A stretch of 64,000 bases of DNA, taken from NCBI RefSeq assembly GCF_026914185.1, contig NC_070559.1, forward strand, positions 4,004,001-4,068,000. The letters are read 5' to 3'. Positions within the stretch are counted from its first letter, which is position 1, and each line of letters starts with the position of its first letter. Both the position numbers and the translations under genes were made by a program. This DNA is from Puccinia triticina (lineage: Eukaryota; Basidiomycota; Pucciniomycetes; Pucciniales; Pucciniaceae). Shown piece by piece: positions 45,682 to 56,430 of this stretch. The notes under the pieces are model-generated. The model was given only the letters and a program-made list of their open reading frames with translations, ran no database searches and had not been told where the DNA came from.

Positions 45682-46814
45682 TTAACGAAAGGTGAGGAGG
45701 AGAAGCATGAATGTGCAACCCCCGGCAACGGTGGCAAGGATTAAGGTGTCCCGTCTTCTTCGTGAGTTGATCATGCTGATCAACGAGTTGACTCCCGGTA
45801 CAGCAGCTGTGAAGAGGGTGAGCCGAAGCGTTACGAGTAAAATCAATTCAATCAGGATATGAGGTAAAGGATTCAGGAAAAAGTGGAGATGAGAGGACTA
45901 ACCAATCACGTTGCCCATCCGAGAGTTACTATTAAAGAGAGAACGACGTTGGGCAGAGAACTGGTACCTAGTTTCGTAGGCTTGTCCGAGGACATCATCA
46001 GCCAGCCGATGACTAGAGTTGATCGAGTTTCTATCGTTGAGATGGCGGTCTTGTTCGGAGGCGATCTGGGAAGACTTGAAGGATGATATTTCGGACCTGA
46101 CCGAGGAGAGTAGGGATGCACGTTGTTCGCATTCGCGTAGGGAGGTCCTCGTTCGTTTGAAGTCTCGTTCGTACTCTTGGAGGACTTCCTTGTGTCGGTT
46201 ACAGGCGTGCGTCATCGATCCTGTAGGCGCAACTGAGCTCGTTTGGAGCAGTCTGTATATTTGATCTACTTGTAATGAAAGCTACATTTACAACCTCCTT
46301 GTCAGTATCATCCGGATTCAGGTTTAAATATTTTTCTTCTTTTTCTTGGGAGGGAGGGAGAGACGAACTTGTTTCAGATTATCTTCGATCCGTTCTTCAA
46401 CCTCTCGAGATTCCGAAATGGTTCGCTCGCTCAGCTTCCCATTTGAGCTATAAGCGGTTGAGACGGAGGTGCAAAGTTTAGCATAGGTGGTAATTTCTGA
46501 TTCCAATGTATTCTCCAGGCTGCGGACTAAGAATGAGATGAAACAAAGCTCATGATGTTATAAATGAGGATGCTTAGAACAATGAATAGATAGGAGACGT
46601 ACTCTGCCGACGGAGGGTTTCCCAAGCTGAGCGTGGAGCACAAGAAAATCGCAGTGAGAGCATCGTCGGATGATGGTGGGGAGAGGGAAGGAAGGTGAGG
46701 ATCCAAAATTAATACTCGAGAGACAATAAGCAGCGAGAGCACAGACAACAAGGCGGCCCGTGTGAGGTAGTGGATTGAGAGGTGATACGTACAGACCTCT
46801 CCCTGTGAGCTCAT
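45682..46814 (-). CDS. GOS1: Golgi v-SNARE Gos1 (GOSR1)
   Basis: Five exons on the minus strand: 46814-46793, 46626-46603, 46526-46365, 46268-45903 and 45806-45682. Phases agree and give 232 residues (yeast Gos1 is 223). The first two exons are 22 and 24 nt and give MSSQGEVSWETLRRQ, the usual Gos1-type start. Next come the N-terminal helices (RSLENTLESEITTYAKL; NRHKEVLQEYERDFKRT) and the SNARE motif region (RNSINSSHRLADDVLGQAYE; VPGVNSLISMINSRRRRDT). The central Gln-SNARE layer fits around LADDVLGQAYET. A C-terminal membrane anchor follows, LILATVAGGCTFMLLLLTF. It acts in intra-Golgi and endosome-to-Golgi membrane fusion. An alternative start at 46663 would give a less family-like N-terminus. 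The donor of exon 3 is GTCTCT; the in-frame alternative nearby leads to a stop. Confidence 0.9.
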
Positions 46815-47806
46815 TGGGAATATCGGGATGGCTTTTTTGTGCGAGGGTGACGATGGTTTGCAGGTTGGGCTTGAGGTATTTGTTTCGGATGTGGCTGGCT
46901 TCTCGAGGCTAACAAAACTGGGATGGGTCATGCTATGACTGACCCCCGATTCCGGGCTCTCCGGGTAGTACCCGCGGGGAGGACCGTGGGTATCGCACTC
47001 CGGGAGGGGGACACAGGACCCCGGAGAGCCTTTGTACCAAGCCGCCTCATGTAAAACGTATCCGGGGGACACCTCCTCGCCTGGACCGTCGGCCAGCTGC
47101 CGGGAGGGGCTGGAGGGTGTTCACAGGTGCCAATTCCGGCTTCCAGGGCACCGGATCAAAACCCTAAACGCAGTGCGCCATTGGCTTGGGTTGGCTTCCC
47201 GCCACGAGGGCGTCCTCTATCACCACGCAGGCACCCGGCACTGGGAGGCCGCCGGTCCGGCTGAGTCGCCGGGGCAGTATGATTTTTTCGAATCACCCGG
47301 CTGTGTACGCAACGCCAGCGGAAACATTTAATAACAAAAGTCAATTATAATCTACGTGGAGACCACCTTATTCAACGTGGTGTTGCAAAAGATACATATG
47401 GAAACCTTTACATACATACATACGAAACCTCATCGTCAATGTTACTTTGTGAGTGACTAGTACTGCCGACGACCGTAAATGTTATAGGGCCGCGTATAAA
47501 TGCCTGGAGGTCTTTCGCCGCAAATCCCACAAAAGCTTACATCAGTCAACCAAAATTTAATATACCAAGGACGACTATATCGAATTGGTGAGGATTCTAG
47601 TAGCGATTATCAACCAGCAATAATTCTGGGAGAAGGTAAATTGTACAAAATCTTGTTCCAATGCTTGCACGCCTTTAAGTTTCAAGGTAGGTTTGGCTAA
47701 CCACACATTGTCCCAGGCTCCTTGTTCAATTCCAGTTACCTGGTGTTATCGTGATTTCTGCTCACTTTGCTATAAGCTTACCTTGTGGGCCTGATTCCTG
47801 CCCGAC
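46815..47806. promoter_or_regulatory. Divergent intergenic region between GOS1 and the GH47 gene
   Basis: About 1 kb between two head-to-head genes, so it must hold both promoters. A G/C-rich middle part (46930-47290) with CTCCGGG and CCGGAG words may be an old repeat. No additional gene is recognised. Confidence 0.45.
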
Positions 47807-50800
47807 ATGCCTTTGAAATCTGGAAAAGAGCCCTATAGTGTGCTTGGTGTCTACCCCGTCGCGGTCCGGTCCAGATTCCGGATATTTTTAGCGCTCGCAT
47901 TCACCTCGGCACTAGGCTTATACCTTTATTCTTATTCCCATCGACCCATTCCTCATGAGTTGGCGCGCCAACCTGTTGGGGGCGTTAAGCAGTCCCTAAA
48001 CTGGACTGATGATCTGAGTCAAGCAGACAGTCCGGTTTTGCCACAGACCGGTGCACCGATAGCGGCAGATGCCGTTGGGGCAGGCCTACCCGACTTGATC
48101 AACACATACACCCCTGAAGAACTGATGAATCTGCCTGTACTGCATCACACTTTCGAAGATCCATTCGACCCGCGAAACGGGTTTAGACCACTCCGGGATT
48201 CCCACTCCCCATGGCTAGCAACTTCCCACAATGGCGTTCTCCTGACCAACAAACTCAGCAGGAATCGGTTCCCTCCCGCTAACTCGATTGATTCATCCCG
48301 CGGAAGCTCGCCACCACCGATACCGATTTGGCCGTCGCATAAACTCTTACGAGAGAAGGAAGAATCACTCAAAGCTCCCATTCCTAAACACTTGATTGCC
48401 GGGTTGAATACTAGCTATGTCTGGGAGGGCAGAGAAAGGATTAAAGAAGGGAATGTACCAAAAATACAGTGGCCAGGATTCGATAAACCGCATTGGGAGA
48501 CGGATTCGGATCGGATTAACCGCTTGGAGCGTCAGGGATGGGTCAGACGTGGATTTCAACACGTCTGGGAGGGTTACAAAGCCAGGGCATGGGGACATGA
48601 TGAATTAAGACCAGTATCAGGATGGGTGAGTCAAGTAATAATTAGGCCTGATAAATCCAAAGTGGTAATGACTAAGTCAGATTGAGGGATTTATCTGAGT
48701 GTGGTTGACTCACATCCTACTTTTTTCTTCTCTGATCTCCCTATTCTGACTTCTTTATGTGTGAAATCCCACCAGTTTGAAGATCCATTCGGCGGCTGGG
48801 GTGCCACACTTGTTGATTGTCTGTGAGTATTGATATCTCTTGTTTTCTACTAGTATGGCCTCATTCCATTTTCCCAGACTTTTGTCGTGCAAACTAGAGA
48901 TTTTTTGATAAAATGGATTTTTTTTATAAAACAAGATATATACTGAGCCATCCCAAATAGAACTAACCAACACTATTCTCTTTCCAGTGATACCCTTCTT
49001 ATAATGAACTTGACACTAGAATACAACGTGAGGGTTTCATAGATGAAAACTTACAAATTGATCATCTCTCTTATTTTTTGTTGAATGTCTTACAAAACCA
49101 TTTACAAAGTATGCAAGAACTCATGTCAAGGCTATTGATTGGGGGCAAATAGTTGGAGAGGTCAGGGGTTTAGGTTACTCTCTGTCAAACAATCCCAAGG
49201 TATCTCTCTTTGAGACTGTGATCCGCTGTGAGTCAAGCAAAACATCCCCATTACCCTTGAGATCACCTTGATGCACAGGATACTTATACAAATTTATAAA
49301 ATGTAGATTTGGGTGGTCTTCTCTCTGCTTATGACTTATCAGGAGACAAGTTAATGCTTGAAAGGGCAGAAGAACTGGCGGAGTGGCTTTTACCTGCATT
49401 TGGGACATCTTCTGGAGTGCCACAAACCCAATATGAAATAGGCTCGTCAGTTGGTTTCTTCTTCTACTATAGTGGTTGTTTTACGTCCATTATGACTGAA
49501 GCAAAATGAAATTTTCCAAAATTTTGATCTCCTACAATCCATTTATTCCCTCTCACGCCATCATAAATTGTAGGAATCCACTTGGGGGAAATGTTGGAAG
49601 GGTTGTTACTTCAGACATTGGATCATTGACATTGGAATTCACAAGATTAAGCCAGCTGACATCAAAAGGGTTTTACTTTGATGTGGTCAGCCTTTCAGAT
49701 TTTGATTTATCTCTTACACCATAATAATTGGATACAGCCTAGTCTTAATTCAAACCATTTTTTATCAGGCACATAAGATAATTGATATATTGGATAGTGA
49801 ACAATGGCTCTCTCCCAGCCGGCTGGGTACATTGTTTCCCACAGTCATTGATCCTGACTCTGCAAGTATGGTGGACGCAAATTACACATTTGGTGAGTTC
49901 TTTTTGCTAATAAGAATTTCAAATGGATGTTAATCAAGTGTTCTTGTCTCTGTAGGCGCAATGGTTGATAGTTACTATGAATATTTAGTTGAGCACATGC
50001 TCAATTTGATTCACCTTCTTTATTGGCGCACTAATAATCTGACAAAATTTTGCATCATAAACTCACACAGATAAAGCAGCATCAGTTATTACGCGGAACA
50101 CACTCGCAGTATAGCAGGATGTACACTTCTGCATTGAATTCTGCTCGCACGTACCTTATAAAAACCTACGAAATTGAGTCAGCTGGAGGCAAAAATCTTA
50201 CTGTCATTGGTGATTCTCAGTCGGGAAATTTCAGGCCTTCCCTAGACCATCTTACCTGCTTTGCTGGTGCAACAATTGGGCTAGGAGCTCAGCTTTTGCA
50301 CAAAAAGGAAGACCTCAATCTGGCCATGAGAGTTAGCTTTTTTTTTTATTTCATAGCTTCAAGTCCTCACCTTCCATAGCTATATGTCTGAATTTGACAT
50401 TCAATATCTTCTCCATAGCACACAGATGCCTGCGTCTGGGCGTATGAATCAACCAAAACTGGAGTTGGCCCAGATGAGATCTTCCTTGTTGACAACAATG
50501 ATCCCGCGCGATGGCAACCAGTCCTCTACAAAGGTTTGTTTCAGGAAATGTTTTTTGATTTGAATTTAGAGCTAATACTTGGGTCAAAATGAAAATCAGG
50601 CAAAAATTTTCGCGAGTTGAAACCAGAACCAGTGCAGGGTGCCACACTCCGCAATCCTTCCTATCTTGGCCGGCCAGAGACAATTGAGCAAGACAAATTT
50701 TCCTCCAAACTACTCAAGTTCTATAGCTTCCAGATGAATTTCAATGCTAAAACTCTTAAATTTTTTTACAGGTCGGTATACTACATGTGGCGGATTACTG

Positions 50801-51408
50801 GGGACCAACAATGGCAAGACAGGGGATGGAGGATGTAAGCTTAAATTACGATTTTTGTAGGAAAATATCTTCCTGTGTTTCCAACTAAACACTTTGACCT
50901 CATTTCACCCAGGTTTACCAGCTGGATGGAAGCCTGCGTGACTGAGTTTGGTTTTGCAAACTTGGAAGATGTCAATGCTTGGCCACCCATGAGGTTTGAT
51001 AGACAACAAAGTTTTGTTTTAGCTGAGACGTAAGCATCTCTCTATTTGCTTGAAAATATATTGAATAAACATTGAGAGGAGGGTAGCTCACTCTGATTTT
51101 GTATGAATAACACCAGATTCAAATACTACTATCTTCTATTTTCTGATCCGGACTTGGTGTCATTGGATGATTACGTATTCAACACTGAGGCACACCCCTT
51201 ACGAATTGACATCCCTGAAAAGCCTTTGAAGACATATTGGAACAAATCAGATGAATCCCTTGACAACATATTTGATCCACCAGGGCTAGAAAAGGGCAAG
51301 CACGGATATGGGACATTTCTTCAACAATGGGCTCAGGTTGATTTAGCTAAGCTCAGTCAAGAAGAGCATCAGGTGTACAACAGAGTTATGGGTATAGAAA
51401 GAACCTAA
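47807..51408 (+). CDS. MNS1: GH47 mannosyl-oligosaccharide alpha-1,2-mannosidase (ER/Golgi)
   Basis: Fourteen exons: 47807-48625, 48776-48822, 48988-49027, 49110-49227, 49307-49445, 49574-49685, 49769-49892, 49956-49987, 50071-50331, 50419-50533, 50600-50687, 50772-50834, 50913-51029 and 51117-51408. Phases agree and give 788 residues. A short cytosolic tail and one membrane anchor ([18 protein letters not shown]) make it a type II protein. A 200-residue stem precedes the (alpha/alpha)7 barrel, which starts at [20 protein letters not shown]. The residues expected for catalysis are present: E in [13 protein letters not shown] in [12 protein letters not shown] in [14 protein letters not shown], and the calcium-binding Thr in FNTEAHPLR. 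It trims mannose from N-glycans in the ER or early Golgi. The N-terminus is longer than in yeast Mns1. Intron 11 is of GC-AG type; introns 5 and 6 use GTCAGT and GTCAGC. The symbol marks the family, not proven orthology. Confidence 0.95.
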
Positions 51409-52070
51409 AATACATTCAACTAAGCAGAATAAAATATGTAATTTCAATAGTTTGGTTAATGAAATTCTTTACTTACCAAGAAAAATGAAGCCCTCACTGA
51501 GATTTTAATTTTTCCTGACAAAAAACACCCAATACAAACTTCTGAAGAATTTTTGACCCGAGGTGATGAAGAGGAGAAAAGAAGAGCTTGGTGTTTTTGA
51601 GCTTGAGGAGGAGGGGCAGTGGATTTGGAGTGTTCTCACTGGAGTGGCTCTTTGATGTGACGCAAAAAGAAGGAAGAGAACCAGTGGTTTGATTTTCATG
51701 ACCATGCTATGTACTTTATAGACTAAGTACATGAGACCAACTTGTGGTTTTTGAGAGTAATTAATAAATTCCACATATTGAATAAAATCCAATTTGTCAA
51801 GACTACAAATGAAGAAGGATGGCTAAGATAACTCTACTACTCAGGGTTCAAGACTACAAGGTGTGAGGCACATGTACTACCTATCTTACTAGTGATGCTT
51901 AAAACAAATGAATTTATCAATAGAGTTTATTCACAAGATTAAGGGATGAGGTGAAAGTAAAGACAGATTTTCAACAAATTCTTCTTCACATAAAATCCCC
52001 CAGCATCCATATGATTAAAGCTCAAACTAAACCTGCTAAAAAGCAGCATTCCATAACACAGCATTTTCAA
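51409..52070. other. Intergenic, 3' flank of the GH47 gene
   Basis: I see no gene. The sequence is AT-rich, with nothing I can name before the MITE at 52071. Confidence 0.45.
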
Positions 52071-52283
52071 CAGGAAAAATAAACTTACAATAGACTACAT
52101 GTGAAACAAGTCTAAGTCCAATGAGCTAAACATCAGTTTAATAGTATATTGAACAAACCCCTGTAGGAAAACAGGGGGCCATTGTAACCTAGTTGTGGAC
52201 CGTGGTAGCACCAGAGCAAGAAAAAAGTGGAAGCCATTTCTGCTCAATGTAACCTGATTTCTGGTTATAATTTATATTTCCTG
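52071..52283. mobile_element. MITE copy 2 of the CAGGAAAAATAAAC family
   Basis: It begins CAGGAAAAATAAACTTACA and ends TTATATTTCCTG. It shares in order TCTAAGTCCAATGAGCTA, TAACCTAGTTGTGG, GTGGTAGCACCAGAGCA and ACCTGATTTCTGGTTA with the copy at 9045-9234. It is 23 bp longer, with an extra block near ACCCCTGTAGGAAAACAGG. No coding capacity. Confidence 0.6.
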
Positions 52284-52460
52284 GTGTTTTAGGCTTTTGT
52301 TAGCGGTGATCACTAGTGCAATGCCATTAACAGATCACAAGAAATACTCTTAGTTTTAGCAGTACTAAGCTATGCCACACTACAATATTGCTAATGATTA
52401 TGTAGCTGAATCACCAATGAATGTGAGCCAGCCACCAGCTGCCCACAGTATTTTTATTTG

Positions 52461-52588
52461 TGGTGTTCAAAGTTGGTTTATGCATGCATAAATCATAAAT
52501 TTATGAAACCTCTTTAGTGTAACTACTTGAAGAGCCCCTGAAAAATGGTTTGATCATTTATGCAAGCATAAACCAACTTTGAACACCA
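52461..52588. mobile_element. 128-bp foldback MITE
   Basis: The left end TGGTGTTCAAAGTTGGTTTA and the inverse right end match over about 32 bp (through ATGCATGCATAAA versus TTTATGCAAGCAT). It shares GTTCAAAGTTGG-type words with the element at 29971-30195. No coding capacity. Confidence 0.65.
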
Positions 52589-52613
52589 AAATGTTAGCAT
52601 AATTCTTTTTCAA

Positions 52614-52772
52614 GGCCTGGTCTGGACACCATGTAATATGTGAGAAATGGGTGTATTTATCATGTGTGATCCCCCGGGGGTTCAAAAAATGTGGTTGAGT
52701 TGGGGGGTAAATTTGGGGTTGAACTTTAAATCCAATGATTTATCAGATATAATGTGGCATCTAAACAGAGCC
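52614..52772. mobile_element. 159-bp Harbinger-like MITE, degenerate
   Basis: The left end GGCCTGGTCTGGACACCATG and the outward-read right end GGCTCTGTTTAGATGCCACA are diverged inverted repeats, followed by TAATATGTGAGAAAT and TTATATCTGAT. The flanks CAA and ATA no longer match, so the target duplication has decayed or was different. No coding capacity. Confidence 0.5.
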
Positions 52773-52958
52773 ATAATTATCCACTGTGTGATGTTTTTCA
52801 CATACCTCTTTAAATCTATCAAGTGATGAAAACAGAAAAGGTACACCAGTAAAAAACAATGATCACTTTTCTGCAGGTGACGCAGCAAAGTACAAAGGGG
52901 CCTTTTTACTATTTCATGTCATTTGTAGGCAAGTGATCATTGTTTTTTCCTGATGGTA

Positions 52959-53587
52959 CAGTGCCCCCCACAACTTCTCAACTACCCCGCACCTGCAAAA
53001 AAAATTGAACTTGGAACAATGTGTTCAAAGTCACCAGACATGTATCACATGTAAGCTATACATTTTTGAGCCCTACAGACGTAGGAGAACTCAAAAATAT
53101 AACTTTGAAGTCTGTGCAATGCCTCAAAAAAAAGTTTCATTTTTTCCAGATGCAAAATTTGGAACAGCTGGTTTTAAGACCATAGTATGTGGTTACAGAC
53201 ATGTACTATGGACATATGGAATATTATTATGTATTTAGAGACTAAATTATCTATGTACATACATACTACAGGTGTAGGTATTTATGTAAATATGTACCTC
53301 CTTAGTTATTGATGATTGCCACATCCATCAGTACACTCTTTGAAATGTGGCAATGTGAAGAATATTTCTTCATTGGTCTCTTGGCAGGGAGTCCAGTGAA
53401 ATTTCAATGACTTTGGACTATTATCATGCATGTTACCAGGTCTGGTTGGTGAAATGTGACATTTGCATCAAAAAATGGGCCAAAAAGAGCCCAGCATCAG
53501 CCCACTTTTAAAAGAATTTTTGGAAAGAAAATCTCCAAAATTTGGAACCCCCCTGTAGGGGTAGTTGAGAAGTCGTGGGGGGCACTG
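52959..53587. mobile_element. 629-bp element with 30-bp inverted repeats and TA flanks (Tc1/mariner-like ends)
   Basis: The left end CAGTGCCCCCCACAACTTCT and the inverse right end (CAGTGCCCCCCACGACTTCT) match at 29 of 30 positions through CAACTACCCC. TA is found directly outside both ends, as for Tc1/mariner-type elements. No transposase frame is present; internal frames are short. The superfamily is inferred only from the TA flank and the CAGTG start. Confidence 0.6.
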
Positions 53588-53862
53588 TATTCATTGAATT
53601 TATGCAATTTCACAGCACAGGCATGAGCCAGGGATATTGTTTTTCTTGCATGAATTTTTTTTTGAGCCATGTGGAATATAATTACATTAAGAAAAGCCTG
53701 GTATCTTCCAAGAAGTTGACATTTCTTTGCAATGAAGATATACATGGGTTCTAAGATAGTTAGGTTCACCATGGGACAAATGATGAGGAATGAAAGTTAT
53801 GAAATTTTCAACTTATAGCTATTAAGAATTCACAAAGCAGCGGAGTCAGGCTAAGTTGTCAC

Positions 53863-54235
53863 TCAATGATGGTTGATAGCAGGAGTTTTGGCTTTGCCAG
53901 AGTTTGCGAGATTGAGGGGAAGTTCCCAGTTCCCCTGAGGAACTTTTGACTCCTGTGAGCTCATAGCGTTGATCGCTAGGAGAGCAGCGAGCTGGCCAAG
54001 CCATCTCCGGAATTCATTCTGGAAATGGAATAATTGGATGGCTGGAGGAACACTCAAGTTTTGCTGAAATCAGAAAGACACGCACATAACCGGTGCCCTC
54101 CGAAGCGAGGGCACTGAAAAGTCAGCGGTTTGCAGGGGGCTCACTCAGCGTGCCTCTGGCGAGACTTGTTTGCTCCAAGGTTTTGCGCACAGTTGCTCGG
54201 CAGTAGAGCCACACCGAAGAAAGTCATTTTGTGCT
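53863..54235 (-). CDS. Possible small minus-strand gene, unresolved
   Basis: A minus-strand exon at about 54063-53863 follows a good acceptor (TGATTTCAG). It reads QNLSVPPAIQLFHFQNEFRR, then WLGQLAALLAINAMSSQESK, and ends at NHH and a stop. An upstream ATG frame near 54225 reads MTFFGVALLPSNCAQNLGAN, but no donor in the right phase joins it. It may be a small (perhaps mitochondrial) protein divergent from EFM4, or a chance frame. No family is recognised. Confidence 0.3.
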
Positions 54236-54568
54236 GTATGAGGAATTTTATGCCAAAGGATGTCTTTTTGACGCAAAAGGAAACACATCATGCCTGTGTG
54301 TGCATAAATGTTGTAGGTATGCACGATTCGATAAATAGTTACGTAAAACGACTTCCCAGATTGAATATCCATGGAAGGGGCAGCCGAAACGAAATACCCA
54401 TCCCAGGAAACCGATAATACCCAGAAAACCGTTTGTTGAGAAGGCTCGACATAGAGGATTCATAGAGGAGACCTGACGGGACTGAACTGATCGGGGGTAC
54501 ATACAACGTAACCGGGACCGAAAAACACACACACTCACGCACAATCAATAACAAAAGCCAGGAAGACG

Positions 54569-55624
54569 ATGACGGATGCCGTGTCTGCAGAGATGGAGAG
54601 TTTGGTGCCCTCACGATTAGGAACGCAGGCGTATTGGGACGACAACTATGGCCGAGAGCTCTCGAACTTCTGTGAGGCTGGCGACGAGGGAGAGGTCTGG
54701 TTTGGGGAGGCAAGCTCGGACGAGATCCTCGACTGGATCGCGCGCTACTTGCCCTCGCCGATGACCCCGACCAAGCTCAGTTTCTCCGGCTCAGACGACG
54801 GAGAAGGACCAGTGGCTAGTGCTCGAACTGACTCCCAGATCCTCGACGGTAACTCTCAAAAGTCCTATTCACCATGAGCCCGAGTTCACTAACCTTCTTG
54901 ACCTGTTTCTCCACCAGTCGGATGCGGTAACGGGCAGCTCCTCTTCCTCCTCGCCCAGGGCGGTTACTCGGTCGAGTGTCTGGCCGGGGTTGACTATTCG
55001 GCTAGCTCGATCGAACTCACGTCACAGATCGCTCGCTCAAAAGGCATCGAAGGCCTGCGACTAGAGGTAAAGGACGTCCTCAGAGAGCCTATCGAACCGC
55101 CCCATCGGACCGGCCTATCGGACTCGAAAGGCTGGGACTTGATCACCGATAAAGGAGTAAAGTCTTCTTGCTTCTTTATACAAACTCCAGCTTTCCATCT
55201 ACCTCGCTGACCCTCTTCCCCCTCTATCCGCCGCTCATCATCGTCTTCTTACAGACTTTTGATGCTATCTGTTTGTCCGAGGAGAAGATAGACGGAAGGA
55301 AATTGGAGACCATTTATCCAGAAAAGATTCTCGACTTACTCGTCAAACCCGGAGGCATCTTCCTAATAACTTCCTGCAATTGGACCGAAGAAGAACTCAT
55401 TCAAAAATTTGTCTCTCCTAATATCGGTCTGTCCCTTTTTTACCCCTCCCATCCAAACACGAATCCTACTCCGGACCATCCTTTCCGGTGCTCATTATTG
55501 TTGATGAAATCATTTAACAATGACAGGTTTCAAGTTCCATTCCAAAATCCCTCGTGCTTCTTTCTCATTCGGCGGTTCAAAGGGCTCGACAATAACGACG
55601 ATAGCCTTCCAAGCGATCTCCTAA
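54569..55624 (+). CDS. EFM4: eEF1A lysine methyltransferase Efm4 (METTL10 family)
   Basis: Four exons: 54569-54848, 54918-55156, 55255-55426 and 55527-55624. Donors are GTAACT, GTAAAG and GTCTGT; phases agree and give 262 residues. The N-terminus has the family signature LGTQAYWDDNYGRELSNF followed by DEGEVWFGE. The SAM-binding motif I is ILDVGCGNGQLLFLL, split by intron 1, with VDYSASSIELTSQIARSKGI after it. The later motifs WDLITDKGTFDAICLS and LLVKPGGIFLITSCNWTEEE complete the class I methyltransferase fold. The C-terminus KIPRASFSFGGSKGST fits the family. It transfers methyl groups from S-adenosylmethionine to a lysine of translation elongation factor 1A in the cytoplasm. The ATG lies just before the conserved start, so the start is secure. 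Confidence 0.93.
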
Positions 55625-55957
55625 GCCTTACCGACTTACATATGCGCGACTCACCTTACTTCAACACCTTTAACACGGTTGTATCACTAGAAACCCGCTC
55701 TCCGTTGACCATCGGTAACCACCTGAATCATACTCGTCCTCAAGCTATACCTATCGAATACTACACCAACACGCTTATATAGACGTATCTGAAACCTGAA
55801 AAAAAAAAAACTGACATAGAGGGAATAGAATGATGATTTAATAATCTTCTTGAGCGGGGACAAAGGATAAAGGGTAAATCCTTGACTTTCATTAGGATCA
55901 CTGTGAACTAATCAAAAATTAATCCACACTTTCTAAAAAAAGATAATCAAGTAGAGA
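55625..55957. other. Intergenic, 3' flank of EFM4
   Basis: I see no gene. An A run follows near 55800 and AT-rich sequence continues to the repeat at 55958. Confidence 0.4.
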
Positions 55958-56430
55958 TTTACATTTCAATGGTCAAGATCAATCAGTTAGATTGGTTGAG
56001 TTGAGACCAGTTCAACTGGGATACTCAAACCCAGCCAAATATGCTGGCAGCAACGGTGCAACAATGACAATACATGTATTGTATAGGCTATACATTGTAT
56101 TGTATTTTCATGCAGATACACACAAATACAATAAATGTATTTTGTTTTGGTCTCACCAAACAATTCCAACAATACATCACCAGGGGAGATTTTGACACTC
56201 TTGACACTGCCAGCATAATTGGCTGGGTTGAGGTTATCCCAGTTAAACTGGGATGAAATCAATCAATTTAAACTTGGTTGATCTCAACTGATGAAATATA
56301 AATCCAAGGTCCTTGGATTTATATTTCATTGGTCAAGATCAACTCATTTTAAATTGGTTGAGTGCATCCCAGTTAAACTGGGATGACTTCATCCCAGCCA
56401 AATATGCTGGCAGTGCTCCAGAGAGTGCTA
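55958..56430. mobile_element. MITE with about 100-bp inverted ends plus an adjoining partial inverse copy
   Basis: 55958-56042 contains CATTTCAATGGTCAAGATCA, GTTCAACTGGGAT and CCAGCCAAATATGCTGGCAG. The inverse of these lies at 56196-56306, making a MITE of about 350 bp. A further direct copy of the first block follows at 56307-56415. The junction forms a hairpin AAATATAAATCCAAGG-T-CCTTGGATTTATATTT at 56296-56328. The centre has GACAATACATGTATTGTATA, similar to words at 61490-61570. Confidence 0.6.

Noticed and set aside
46663..46663. Alternative start codon for GOS1 giving MLSLRFSCAPRSAWETL
   Set aside because: The two short upstream exons give MSSQGEVSWETLRRQ, which fits the family start and has good donor and acceptor sites.
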